NCBI GenBank assembly: GCA_030039655.1
Contig: JASHVC010000085.1
Coordinates: 1-6,718 of the forward strand
Source of the DNA: Xanthobacteraceae bacterium
GTDB taxonomy: Bacteria; Pseudomonadota; Alphaproteobacteria; Rhizobiales; Xanthobacteraceae
DNA: 6,718 nt
Direction: 5' to 3'
The position numbers and the translations under genes were made by a program. A model generated the notes under the pieces. It was not told the DNA's origin, made no database searches, and saw only the letters and a list, made by a program, of their open reading frames with translations. Of this stretch, positions 1 through 6,528 are shown piece after piece (the first letter of the stretch is position 1; each line of letters starts with the position of its first letter).

Positions 1-1140
1 CTTCTGCGCCGCGTCGTCGAGATCGTCGGCCGGCACTACGTTGAGCTTGGACTCCGCGATAATCTTCTTGCCGAGATCGACGTTGGTGCCTTCGAGCCGC
101 ACCACCAGCGGCACCTTCAGGCCCACTTCCTTCACGGCGGCAACAACGCCTTCGGCGATCACATCGCATTTCATGATGCCGCCGAAGATGTTGACCAGGA
201 TGCCTTTGACGTTGTGATCCGACGTGATGATCTTGAACGCCGCCGCCACCTTGTCCTTGGTGGCACTGCCGCCGACATCGAGAAAGTTCGCCGGCGCCAT
301 GCCGTAGAGCTTGATGATGTCCATGGTTGCCATGGCGAGGCCGGCGCCGTTGACCATGCAGCCGATCGAGCCGTCGAGCGCCACGTAGTTGAGATCGAAC
401 TTCGAGGCTTCGATCTCCTTGGCGTCTTCCTCGGTCTCGTCGCGCAGGGCCGCGATCTTCGGATGCAGAAACAGCGCGTTGTTGTCGAAGTCGACCTTGG
501 CGTCGAGGCAGATCAGCTTGCGGTCCTTGGTGACCACGAGCGGATTGATTTCCAGGAGGCTGATGTCGGTATCGACGAAGGCCTTATACAGATTGGTGAG
601 CAGCGGACTCATCTGCTTGGCCAAGTCGGGTTCAAGCTTGAGCACATGAGCGATTTCGCGCACGTGGTGCGGACAAATACCTGCCACCGGATCGATCGAT
701 ATGGTGGAGATCAGTTCCGGCGTCTTGTGCGCGACTTCTTCGATCTCCATGCCGCCCGCCGTCGACACGACGACGGCGACCCGCGACGTCTCGCGGTCGA
801 CCAGCATCGACAGATAGAACTCGCGATCGATGGCCGAGCCTTCCTCGATGTAGAGCCGGTGCACCTGCTTGCCGTGCGGCCCGGTCTGATGCGTCACCAG
901 CGTCGATCCAAGAAGCCGCGTCGCTTCCTTCTTCACGTCGTCGATCGAGCGCACCACTTTCACGCCGCCCGCCTTGCCACGGCCGCCCGCGTGAATCTGC
1001 GCCTTCACCACCCAGACCGGACCGCCCAGCTCCTTGGCAGCTCTTTCCGCCTCGTCGACGCTGAACGCCGCAATGCCGCGCGGCACCGGCACGCCAAAGT
1101 CACGCAGCACCGCCTTCGCCTGGTATTCGTGGATGTTCAT
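1..1140 (-). CDS. sucC: Succinyl-CoA ligase (ADP-forming) beta subunit, C-terminus cut by window edge
   Basis: Beta subunit of succinyl-CoA synthetase, the cytosolic TCA-cycle enzyme that converts succinyl-CoA, phosphate and ADP/GDP to succinate, CoA and ATP/GTP together with the SucD alpha subunit. I read 380 codons by hand from the ATG at 1138-1140. The protein begins [10 protein letters not shown], as the family does, and is open at base 1; the usual length is near 390-400, so only about 10-20 residues are missing. The N-terminal ATP-grasp domain shows K46 and the glycine-rich loop GGRGKAGG (52-59). N199 (in LLEINP) and D213 (in [10 protein letters not shown]) match the Mg-nucleotide ligands of the E. 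coli enzyme. The CoA-ligase domain shows VNGAGLAM (263-270), FLDVGG (286-291) and NIFGGI (317-322). The Shine-Dalgarno is weak (GCGGA, about 7 nt before ATG). The gene lies downstream of mdh in the same direction, separated by a structured repeat. sucD is expected just beyond the left edge. Confidence 0.97.
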   Translation of the reverse strand, partial: MNIHEYQAKAVLRDFGVPVPRGIAAFSVDEAERAAKELGGPVWVVKAQIHAGGRGKAGGVKVVRSIDDVKKEATRLLGSTLVTHQTGPHGKQVHRLYIEEGSAIDREFYLSMLVDRETSRVAVVVSTAGGMEIEEVAHKTPELISTISIDPVAGICPHHVREIAHVLKLEPDLAKQMSPLLTNLYKAFVDTDISLLEINPLVVTKDRKLICLDAKVDFDNNALFLHPKIAALRDETEEDAKEIEASKFDLNYVALDGSIGCMVNGAGLAMATMDIIKLYGMAPANFLDVGGSATKDKVAAAFKIITSDHNVKGILVNIFGGIMKCDVIAEGVVAAVKEVGLKVPLVVRLEGTNVDLGKKIIAESKLNVVPADDLDDAAQK

Positions 1141-1155
1141 TGGAAAATCCGCTGT

Positions 1156-1282
1156 CTGTCATTGCCCGCGCAGGCGGGCAATCCAGTACTCATGAGCCAA
1201 CTCAAAACTGCACGACAGTGCAACATCACGACCTGCGACGGGTACTGGATGCTCCGCCTTCGCCCTTCGCGGAGCATGACAG
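1156..1282. repeat. 127-bp palindromic element folding as a perfect four-way junction
   Basis: Four inverted-repeat pairs follow one another without gaps. The outer arms are CTGTCAT (1156-1162) and ATGACAG (1276-1282). Hairpin 1 is a 7-bp stem, TGCCCGC with GCGGGCA (1163-1169 / 1174-1180), with loop GCAG. The inner arms are ATCCAGTAC (1181-1189) and GTACTGGAT (1242-1250). Hairpin 2 is GCTCCGC with GCGGAGC (1251-1257 / 1269-1275) with an 11-nt loop. All 30 pairs are Watson-Crick, and no base is left unpaired at the junction. The 52-nt apical loop (1190-1241) contains a small stem, TGCAC/GTGCA (1209-1213 / 1218-1222). The element fills the mdh-sucC gap: 11 nt after the mdh stop and 15 nt before the sucC ATG. 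No ORF of note and no clear target-site duplication flank it. It resembles dispersed palindromic repeats I recall from Bradyrhizobium-type genomes, and is probably a non-autonomous, MITE-like or REP-like element. Copy number cannot be judged from this window. Confidence 0.85.
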
Positions 1283-1293
1283 TGGTGGGACGG

Positions 1294-2301
<1,008 letters not shown>

Positions 2302-2303
2302 TC

Positions 2304-2330
2304 ATTAGACCTTTCGGCAGGATCGTTCAA
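2304..2330 (-). promoter_or_regulatory. Weak candidate promoter in front of mdh
   Basis: On the minus strand TTGAAC (2325-2330) is followed after 15 nt by TCTAAT (2304-2309), a 5/6 match to the -10 consensus. The spacer is shorter than the preferred 17 nt, so this is only a candidate. If real, it would let mdh-sucC be transcribed independently of zapE with a leader of about 40 nt. Confidence 0.22.
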
Positions 2331-2347
2331 GCACGCTGCAATATTTC

Positions 2348-2359
2348 CCGCACGTGCGG
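2348..2359. repeat. 12-bp perfect palindrome in the zapE-mdh gap
   Basis: CCGCACGTGCGG is perfectly self-complementary and lies 20 nt past the zapE stop, upstream of the candidate mdh promoter. It could be a dimeric regulator site or a short RNA hairpin (CCGC stem, ACGT loop) at the zapE 3' end. No U-run follows on the minus strand (GAAATATT), so a classical terminator is not shown. Confidence 0.45.
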
Positions 2360-2379
2360 AGGCAATGGGCAGAAGCCGC

Positions 2380-3573
2380 TCACGTCTCCACGATGCCGGC
2401 GGACGAGCCCGAGCTTTGTGCGTGTGGGGTGCCGTGCGGCCTCGCCAAGTAGGCTTGCGAGCGCATTTCGATCAGCCGAGACGCGGTGCGCTTGAATTCC
2501 TGCACCTCAAAACCTTCATCCGCCTGATAGAGCGCATCGGGCTCGGCGGCAGCCGAGGCGATGAGCTTCACGTTGATGTCATACAGTGTGTCGATGAGAA
2601 TGATGAAGCGCTTGGCCGCGTTGCGCGTGTCAAAATTCATTACCGGAATGTGGTCGAGGATGACGGTGTGGTACTCGTGCGCGATACGGAGATAGTCTAC
2701 GGCCGCGAGCGGCGCCTCGCAGAGATCGTGGAAAGTGAATCGCGCGACCCCCATGGCGGCGCGTGGCACGTGCACGGCGCGCCCTTTCAGCGCTAGATCC
2801 TGGGGCGCGCCGTCGCGCCCGCCGGTTAGCCGCCGCCAGGCGTCGTCGAGCGCCGCATCCGCTCTCGCGTCGGCCGGCACGTACCAGACCGGCATGCCGC
2901 CAAGTTTCTCCAGGCGGAAATCGGTGCGCGCGGAGAGGCGCACCACGTCCATGCGCTCTTCCAGCATGTGGATGAACGGCACGAACAAGGCACGGTTCAA
3001 TCCATCCTTGTAGAGATCGTCGGGCGCCACGTTCGAGGTGGCGACCACGACCACGCCGCGTTCGAACAATTGCCCGAATAGCCGCCCGAGAATCATGGCG
3101 TCGGCGATATCGGTGACGTGGAATTCGTCGAAGCAGAGCAGCCAGGCCTCCTGCGCGAGTTGCGCCGCCGTCAAACGGATCGGATCGTCGCCTTCGTGCT
3201 CGCCGACTTTCATCTTTTGCCGGAGCGCGAAAATGCGTTCGTGCACGTCGAGCATGAATTCATGAAAATGCGCGCGGCGCTTGCGCACCACCGGGCTCGA
3301 CTGAAAAAATAGATCCATCAGCATGGTCTTGCCGCGGCCGACGTCACCATATATGTAGAGACCCTTGATGCGCTGCTGTGCGCTTCCGCTGCGGGCGAAT
3401 AGCCAGCCGAGCGAAGAAGATTTGCGCGCAAGCCGCGATTGCAAGATTTGCGATTCAAGTCGCGCCAACCGATCGACGACGGCCTTTTGCGCGTCATCGG
3501 GCTCGATGCGGCCCGCGGCGACGGCAGCCGTGTATTGCGCTTCGACGTATTGCGTTTCGATCAGGTTCGCCAT
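2380..3573 (-). CDS. zapE: Cell division ATPase ZapE (AFG1 family)
   Basis: P-loop ATPase of the AFG1/ZapE family. The E. coli member associates with FtsZ and the division site; the mitochondrial homologue AFG1/LACE1 is linked to protein quality control of respiratory complexes. The product has 397 residues, close to the family's usual size. It shows Walker A GDVGRGKT (76-83), the family block FHEFMLDVHERI (103-114), Walker B LLCFDEFHVTD (145-155), a sensor-1-like ATSN (178-181), the block LNRALFVPFI (192-201) and FTFHDLCEAPLAAVDY (279-294). The last 25 or so residues are low-complexity and probably disordered. The start is the ATG at 3571-3573, although only a weak Shine-Dalgarno (GAG about 12 nt upstream) precedes it. 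zapE is divergent from the acetyltransferase gene and upstream of mdh. The family call is firm; a division role here is inferred from E. coli. Confidence 0.95.
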   Translation of the reverse strand: MANLIETQYVEAQYTAAVAAGRIEPDDAQKAVVDRLARLESQILQSRLARKSSSLGWLFARSGSAQQRIKGLYIYGDVGRGKTMLMDLFFQSSPVVRKRRAHFHEFMLDVHERIFALRQKMKVGEHEGDDPIRLTAAQLAQEAWLLCFDEFHVTDIADAMILGRLFGQLFERGVVVVATSNVAPDDLYKDGLNRALFVPFIHMLEERMDVVRLSARTDFRLEKLGGMPVWYVPADARADAALDDAWRRLTGGRDGAPQDLALKGRAVHVPRAAMGVARFTFHDLCEAPLAAVDYLRIAHEYHTVILDHIPVMNFDTRNAAKRFIILIDTLYDINVKLIASAAAEPDALYQADEGFEVQEFKRTASRLIEMRSQAYLARPHGTPHAQSSGSSAGIVET

Positions 3574-3603
3574 ATGCGGGCAAAACGCTCGGAAGGTAAC
3601 CGT

Positions 3604-3612
3604 TGTGGATAA
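3604..3612 (-). promoter_or_regulatory. Consensus DnaA box upstream of zapE
   Basis: The minus strand reads TTATCCACA, an exact match to the classical high-affinity DnaA box, 31-39 nt before the zapE ATG. Only this single copy was noticed in the intergenic region, so it is not an origin. It could be a regulatory DnaA site for zapE or chance. Confidence 0.4.
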
Positions 3613-3620
3613 AAGATGGC

Positions 3621-3648
3621 GAAAGCCGCGAACGCATAGCGGCCTTTC
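3621..3648 (-). promoter_or_regulatory. Inverted repeat / hairpin near the 5' end of the zapE leader
   Basis: GAAAGCCGC (3621-3629) pairs with GCGGC-c-TTTC (3639-3648): nine pairs with one bulged C at 3644 and a 9-nt loop (3630-3638). It lies between the candidate zapE -10 box and the DnaA box. It may be an mRNA 5' hairpin or an operator just downstream of the -10 box. Confidence 0.45.
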
Positions 3649-3650
3649 AA

Positions 3651-3679
3651 CATAAATCGCAAGTTTTTGTTGTCGTCAA
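3651..3679 (-). promoter_or_regulatory. Candidate zapE promoter
   Basis: On the minus strand TTGACG (3674-3679), a good alphaproteobacterial -35, is followed after 17 nt by TTTATG (3651-3656), a weak -10. Transcription would start near 3644, giving a leader of about 70 nt that contains the DnaA box and most of the hairpin. The palindrome ACAATTGT (3680-3687) abuts the -35. Confidence 0.4.
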
Positions 3680-3700
3680 ACAATTGTGATGTTCGTAAGC

Positions 3701-3721
3701 CATGCATAAAGAGAATGCATG
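3701..3721. repeat. Perfect 7-7-7 inverted repeat, candidate operator
   Basis: CATGCAT (3701-3707) and ATGCATG (3715-3721) are exact reverse complements around the 7-nt spacer AAAGAGA. The arm-to-arm centre distance of 14 bp and its position between two divergent genes fit a dimeric regulator site. It lies about 22 nt upstream of the candidate zapE -35 and about 49 nt upstream of the TATAAT box of the acetyltransferase gene. The regulator is unknown. Confidence 0.5.
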
Positions 3722-3769
3722 CGGGTTGCTTAATTCTTCAGCTTGCGATAGTTCGCCGCTCCCCAACAT

Positions 3770-3775
3770 TATAAT
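3770..3775 (+). promoter_or_regulatory. Candidate -10 box for the acetyltransferase gene
   Basis: TATAAT is an exact -10 hexamer in otherwise GC-rich DNA, about 98 nt before the acetyltransferase ATG. No convincing -35 lies at 16-18 nt; TTGCGA (3743-3748) is 21 nt away. It may need an activator, or the match may be chance. A GATTC site (3778-3782) lies near the expected transcription start. Confidence 0.3.
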
Positions 3776-3841
3776 TTGATTCAGCGCGCCTTATTTTCTT
3801 GCCTGGTGTGCTGTCTGGGAGGACGCAAATAAGGAGGGCCT

Positions 3842-3871
3842 TTGACGACGACAAAGTCAGGAGGTCCGTAG
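3842..3871 (+). CDS. Possible 9-codon leader ORF (MTTTKSGGP) before the acetyltransferase gene
   Basis: A TTG at 3842-3844 opens a 9-codon frame ending in TAG at 3869-3871, one base before the acetyltransferase ATG. It is preceded by AAGGAGGG (3831-3838), a near-perfect Shine-Dalgarno ending 3 nt before the TTG. The second half of the mini-ORF encodes the AGGAGG that serves the next gene, so a ribosome finishing it would stop on that gene's start site. A small stem, CTTTG (3840-3844) with CAAAG (3852-3856), covers the TTG. Translation is inferred only; the purine tract could instead be a ribosome standby site. Confidence 0.3.
   Translation: MTTTKSGGP
3859..3864 (+). promoter_or_regulatory. 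Ribosome binding site of the acetyltransferase gene
   Basis: AGGAGG ends 8 nt before the ATG at 3873-3875, a full-strength Shine-Dalgarno at ideal spacing. Two further purine tracts precede it: GGGAGGA (3817-3823) and AAGGAGGG (3831-3838). Confidence 0.85.
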
Positions 3872-3872
3872 A

Positions 3873-4445
3873 ATGCAAGAAGTCCTTCCCGAAGGCGCCG
3901 TGATCCGCAAATTGTGGATCGGCGAGACCGACAAATATCGCGAGCATGTCTTGCGTCTCGATCCGCAGAGCCGGCACAACCGGTTCGGTGGCGGTGTATC
4001 TGACGAGTTCGTCAGGAATTACGTAGACCTCTCCACCACCCTCGATGCGATCGTCCATGGCTGTTTCGTTGACGGCGAACTGCGCGCAGTGGCCGAGCTG
4101 CGCCCGCTCGGGTTGGGCTTTCCACAGCAGGCCGAGGCGGCGCTGAGCGTCGAGAAGCCCTGGCAGAGTCACGGCGTCGGTTCGGCGCTGCTGCGGCGAA
4201 CGCTGCTGGCGGCCCGCAATCGCGGGTTTCGCCTGCTGCACATGGCGTGCCTCGCGGAAAATCATCGCATGCAGCAGCTCGCCCGCAAGTTCGATGCCGA
4301 GCTGTCGTTCGATTTCGGCAGTGTGATCGGCGAAGTCGAGTCCTCGCGGCCGACGCCGCTGTCGCTCATGCAGGAACTGATGACCGACGGCCATGGCTTT
4401 GCCACGGCGATGCTCGATCTGCAGGTGCGCATGCTGCGGGCGTGA
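3873..4445 (+). CDS. GNAT family N-acetyltransferase
   Basis: Acetyltransferase of the GNAT fold, which transfers the acetyl group of acetyl-CoA to an amine; the substrate cannot be told from sequence. The product has 190 residues. Motif A (the acetyl-CoA pyrophosphate loop) is visible as QSHGVG (98-103, the Q/R-x-x-G-x-G pattern) followed by the helix SALLRRTLLAARNRGF. Motif B follows as MACLAENHRMQQLARKFDAE (124-143). The N-terminal block SRHNRFGGGVSDEFV (33-47) recalls the R-x-RF element of GNATs related to protein acetyltransferases. No signal peptide or membrane span is seen. The start is fixed by AGGAGG at 8 nt, and an in-frame TGA at 3843-3845 rules out a longer form. It is a single gene, divergent from zapE and convergent with thpR, with stops 1 nt apart. 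The upstream leader has several ribosome-binding-like tracts. Confidence 0.9.
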   Translation: MQEVLPEGAVIRKLWIGETDKYREHVLRLDPQSRHNRFGGGVSDEFVRNYVDLSTTLDAIVHGCFVDGELRAVAELRPLGLGFPQQAEAALSVEKPWQSHGVGSALLRRTLLAARNRGFRLLHMACLAENHRMQQLARKFDAELSFDFGSVIGEVESSRPTPLSLMQELMTDGHGFATAMLDLQVRMLRA

Positions 4446-4456
4446 TTTACGCCCGC
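4436..4456. terminator. Hairpin whose loop holds both convergent stop codons
   Basis: GCGGGCG (4436-4442) and CGCCCGC (4450-4456) form a perfect 7-bp GC stem. The 7-nt loop TGATTTA is exactly the acetyltransferase TGA, one T, and the complement of the thpR TAA. It reads the same in both directions and may act as a shared bidirectional terminator or 3'-end stabiliser. There is no U-run on either side, so intrinsic termination is not certain. Confidence 0.5.
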
Positions 4457-5004
4457 CTCAGCTCAGCCTCATCAGCCAGCGGATAATCCGCCTCCACCAC
4501 ATAGGGTCCGCCGCCGATGGACGCGCGCGATGAGAACAACACGAAGCGCGAGACCTGGAATGACGAGGAGCGATAGTGCGCGCGAGCCGCCAAGTAGTCG
4601 GCGACCTGCTGGCTGGAGGAATCGCGCAGCCGCGCCAACGTTACGTGCGGCGTATATTTGCGGCCTTCGGGATCGAGCCCCAGCCGCTGCAGCAGCCGCT
4701 CCTGCTCTGCCTGCAACTCCATGAGCGCCGGAATCTGTATCGCGCCCGCGATCACCGCGCGCGGCTTGCGGCCGCCAAACGATGACAGTCCGTCGAGGCG
4801 CAGTTCGAACGCGCCACGCTGCACGCGGCCGAGCATGACGGCAATTTCGCGCGCCAGCGCGTCGTCGATATCGCCGATGAAACGCAGCGTCAGATGATAA
4901 TTTTCAGGATCGATCCAGCGCGCGCCCGGCAGGCCGCCACGCATCATCGAGAGCGATTGCGCCACATCGGCAGGAATTTCCAGGCCAGTAAACAGACGAG
5001 GCAT
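4447..5004 (-). CDS. thpR: RNA 2',3'-cyclic phosphodiesterase (2H / LigT-like)
   Basis: Member of the 2H phosphoesterase superfamily. ThpR/LigT opens 2',3'-cyclic phosphate RNA ends to 2'-phosphates and was first described as a 2'-5' RNA ligase. The product has 185 residues, within the family's usual 175-190. Both catalytic H-x-T-x motifs are present: HLTL (37-40) and HVTL (120-123), with the family context RWIDPENYHLTLRFIGD and RKYTPHVTLARLR. The N-terminus MPRLFTGLEIP is typical, so I chose the ATG at 5002-5004. An upstream in-frame start at 5088 would add 28 residues, Arg-rich at first, with no family resemblance. The Shine-Dalgarno is only moderate (CAGGG about 7 nt upstream). The gene follows tesA on the same strand after 92 nt and may be co-transcribed with it. 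Its stop codon lies in the loop of a hairpin shared with the convergent acetyltransferase gene. Confidence 0.93.
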   Translation of the reverse strand: MPRLFTGLEIPADVAQSLSMMRGGLPGARWIDPENYHLTLRFIGDIDDALAREIAVMLGRVQRGAFELRLDGLSSFGGRKPRAVIAGAIQIPALMELQAEQERLLQRLGLDPEGRKYTPHVTLARLRDSSSQQVADYLAARAHYRSSSFQVSRFVLFSSRASIGGGPYVVEADYPLADEAELRRA

Positions 5005-5096
5005 GACAAACCCTGCGGCTCGTGTTCGCGATTCGCAAGCGCAGCACACCATGCGGTGAGCGCGGCGAAGGCGCAACCCTCGCGACACGCTAACCT
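5005..5096 (-). other. tesA-thpR intergenic spacer
   Basis: A 92-nt GC-rich gap between the tesA stop and the chosen thpR start. I see no clear promoter and no clean terminator in it. Part of it (to 5088) is open in the thpR frame, but its translation does not look like part of the protein. Confidence 0.5.
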
Positions 5097-5822
5097 TTAC
5101 GATGGGTGCTGACTGCGGACGCGGGCGATGAGCTCCTCCACCTTCGGCAAAATGCGCTCGACAATCACGCCGACGCCGGCCGCGTTTGGGTGCAGACCAT
5201 CGCTTTGTGTGAGACTGCGATTGCCGGCGGTGCCGTCCAGGAAAAAAGGATAGAGCAGCACGCCGTATTTGGCGGCGAGATCAGGATAAATGCTCTCGAA
5301 GGCGTGACCGTAGTCAGCTCCAAGATTAGGCGCGGAGCGCATCCCACAAAGCAGTACGGCGATATGACGCTGAGTGAGCTGGTGCAGGATCGCGTCGAGC
5401 TTTTCACGTGTGACGGCCGGGTTCAGCCCGCGCAGCATGTCGTTGGCGCCAAGTTCGACGATGACCGCATCGGTGCCCTCGGGCACCGACCAGGCAAGGC
5501 GAGTAAGCCCGTCCGCGGCTGTATCGCCGGAGACGCCCGCATTGGCAACCGCGGCGGCTATTCCTTTGGCAGTCAGCGCCGCATGCAGGCGGGGCACGAA
5601 ACCATCCTTGTCAGGCAGGCCATAGCCGGCGGTCAGCGAGTCGCCGAGCGCGACGACATTGACCGGCGATTGGGCGTTCGCCGGCTGCACCAGCGGCCCG
5701 GCCAGGAATGCCGAGCTACAAAGCGCCGCGGCAGCGATTTGGAGCAGAGCACGACCCCACCCATATGATCGGGGGCGAATCGAGCACGAGGGCCGCGGGC
5801 CATTTAATCGCATGAACGACAT
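5097..5822 (-). CDS. tesA: TesA-like GDSL/SGNH esterase (arylesterase / lysophospholipase), exported
   Basis: SGNH-hydrolase of the TesA (thioesterase I / protease I / lysophospholipase L1) family, expected in the periplasm, with broad ester and thioester hydrolysis. The product has 241 residues from the ATG at 5820-5822. All SGNH blocks are seen: GDSLTAGYG (block I, nucleophile S62), NAGVSGDT (block II, G96), GANDML (block III, N127) and DGLHPN (block V, D208 and H211). The signal peptide is long: a basic segment of about 25 residues, a hydrophobic core LLQIAAAALCSSAFLAGPL, then a signal-peptidase-I-type A-x-A site, ANA, at about residue 50. There is no twin arginine. The start was chosen because GGAAGG lies 7 nt upstream; the in-frame ATG at 5811-5813 is the alternative. 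A longer open frame up to 6107 is antisense to the ABC gene and is not protein-like. The gene is divergent from the ABC ATPase gene, like E. coli tesA/ybbA, and upstream of thpR. Confidence 0.93.
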   Translation of the reverse strand: MSFMRLNGPRPSCSIRPRSYGWGRALLQIAAAALCSSAFLAGPLVQPANAQSPVNVVALGDSLTAGYGLPDKDGFVPRLHAALTAKGIAAAVANAGVSGDTAADGLTRLAWSVPEGTDAVIVELGANDMLRGLNPAVTREKLDAILHQLTQRHIAVLLCGMRSAPNLGADYGHAFESIYPDLAAKYGVLLYPFFLDGTAGNRSLTQSDGLHPNAAGVGVIVERILPKVEELIARVRSQHPS

Positions 5823-6528
5823 TTCGGGGCCTTCCTCCGCCGGCGACGCCCTAGCGCTGAGCGGCGTCAACCTGTCGCTCGGCCGCGGCGCGGCGCGGGT
5901 CCATATCCTGCGCGACATCGGCTTGTATATAGGGCGCGGTGAAGCCGTAGCGCTGCTCGGACCGTCGGGCTCGGGCAAATCGACGCTCCTTATGGTAATG
6001 ACCGGATTGGAGCAACCGGACTCAGGTTCGGTTGTGGTTGCCGGGCAAGATCTGCGCAAGCTCGACGAGGACGGACTGGCGCGCTTCCGTGGCACGCATG
6101 TGGGCATCGTGTTCCAGGCTTTTCACCTCATTCCCACGATGACGGCGCTGGAAAACGTCGCCGTGCCGCTCGAACTGGCCGGCGAACGCGATGCACTTGC
6201 GCGCGCGCAACGCGAACTCGCTGCCGTAGGACTTGCCCAGCGGTTCCATCACTACCCGGCTGAACTATCCGGCGGTGAGCAACAAAGAGTAGCCCTCGCC
6301 CGCGCGCTCGCACCCAATCCGGCCATCCTGGTCGCCGATGAGCCGACCGGAAATCTCGACGAGGCGACCGGGCGCGAGATCATCGAGCTTTTGTTTCGCG
6401 GCCACCGTGAACGTAGCACCACTCTGATTCTGGTTACGCACGACACCGAACTCGCTGCGCGCTGCGATCGCGTGCTGCATATGCACTCGGGACGGCTCGA
6501 GAGCCCCGTCAGCGCAGCCGGCCCATGA
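5812..6528 (+). CDS. ABC transporter ATP-binding protein, YbbA/LolD-like
   Basis: Cytoplasmic nucleotide-binding subunit of an ABC transporter of the MacB/LolD/YbbA group, which usually pairs with FtsX-fold permeases. The product has 238 residues, the usual size for a stand-alone ATPase of this group. It shows Walker A GPSGSGKST (50-58), Q-loop Q102 in VFQAFHLIPTMTALENV (a sequence typical of this group), signature LSGGEQQRV (152-160), Walker B ILVADEPTGNLD (172-183) with catalytic E177, and switch H210 in VTHD. The ATG at 5812-5814 is the first plausible start. The frame is open upstream to 5659, but that stretch is antisense to the tesA signal peptide and not protein-like. No good Shine-Dalgarno is visible. 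The divergent tesA neighbour suggests a YbbA orthologue. However, the next gene, overlapping by ATGA, does not look like the YbbP permease, so the partner is unclear. Confidence 0.93.
   Translation: MNDISGPSSAGDALALSGVNLSLGRGAARVHILRDIGLYIGRGEAVALLGPSGSGKSTLLMVMTGLEQPDSGSVVVAGQDLRKLDEDGLARFRGTHVGIVFQAFHLIPTMTALENVAVPLELAGERDALARAQRELAAVGLAQRFHHYPAELSGGEQQRVALARALAPNPAILVADEPTGNLDEATGREIIELLFRGHRERSTTLILVTHDTELAARCDRVLHMHSGRLESPVSAAGP
5830..5838 (-). promoter_or_regulatory. Ribosome binding site of tesA, inside the ABC ATPase gene
   Basis: The minus strand reads GGAGGAAGG, ending 7 nt before the ATG at 5820-5822. It supports that start over the ATG at 5811-5813 and lies within codons of the oppositely oriented ABC gene. 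Confidence 0.65.

Noticed and set aside
3731..3750. TTAA half-site resembling a CtrA motif (TTAA-N7-TTAA)
   Set aside because: The second half-site is missing (GCTT instead of TTAA), so the match is not adequate.
3778..3782. GATTC (CcrM-type GANTC) just after the TATAAT box
   Set aside because: GANTC is expected about once per 256 bp and several others lie within genes here, so one site is not evidence of cell-cycle methylation control.
3574..3872. Intergenic DnaA box plus AT-richer DNA as a possible replication origin
   Set aside because: Only one DnaA box, no cluster, no origin-linked genes (dnaA, parAB, repABC, hemE), and the region is explained as a divergent promoter.
3738..4394. Open frame of 218 codons on the minus strand opposite the acetyltransferase gene
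   Set aside because: Antisense shadow of a clear GNAT gene. The translation has no family resemblance, and the GNAT gene has a strong ribosome binding site.
5005..5088. N-terminal extension of thpR from 5088
   Set aside because: The added 28 residues are Arg- and Cys-rich with no family match, and MPRLFTGLEIP is the normal start of the family.
5106..5768. Open frame of 220 codons on the plus strand opposite tesA
   Set aside because: Antisense to the SGNH hydrolase, whose catalytic blocks are all intact. No protein-like features were seen.
5823..6107. N-terminal extension of the tesA frame up to 6107
   Set aside because: It would be antisense to the ABC Walker A region, would place about 95 residues before the signal peptide, and does not look like protein. 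The GGAAGG-supported ATG at 5822 fits better.
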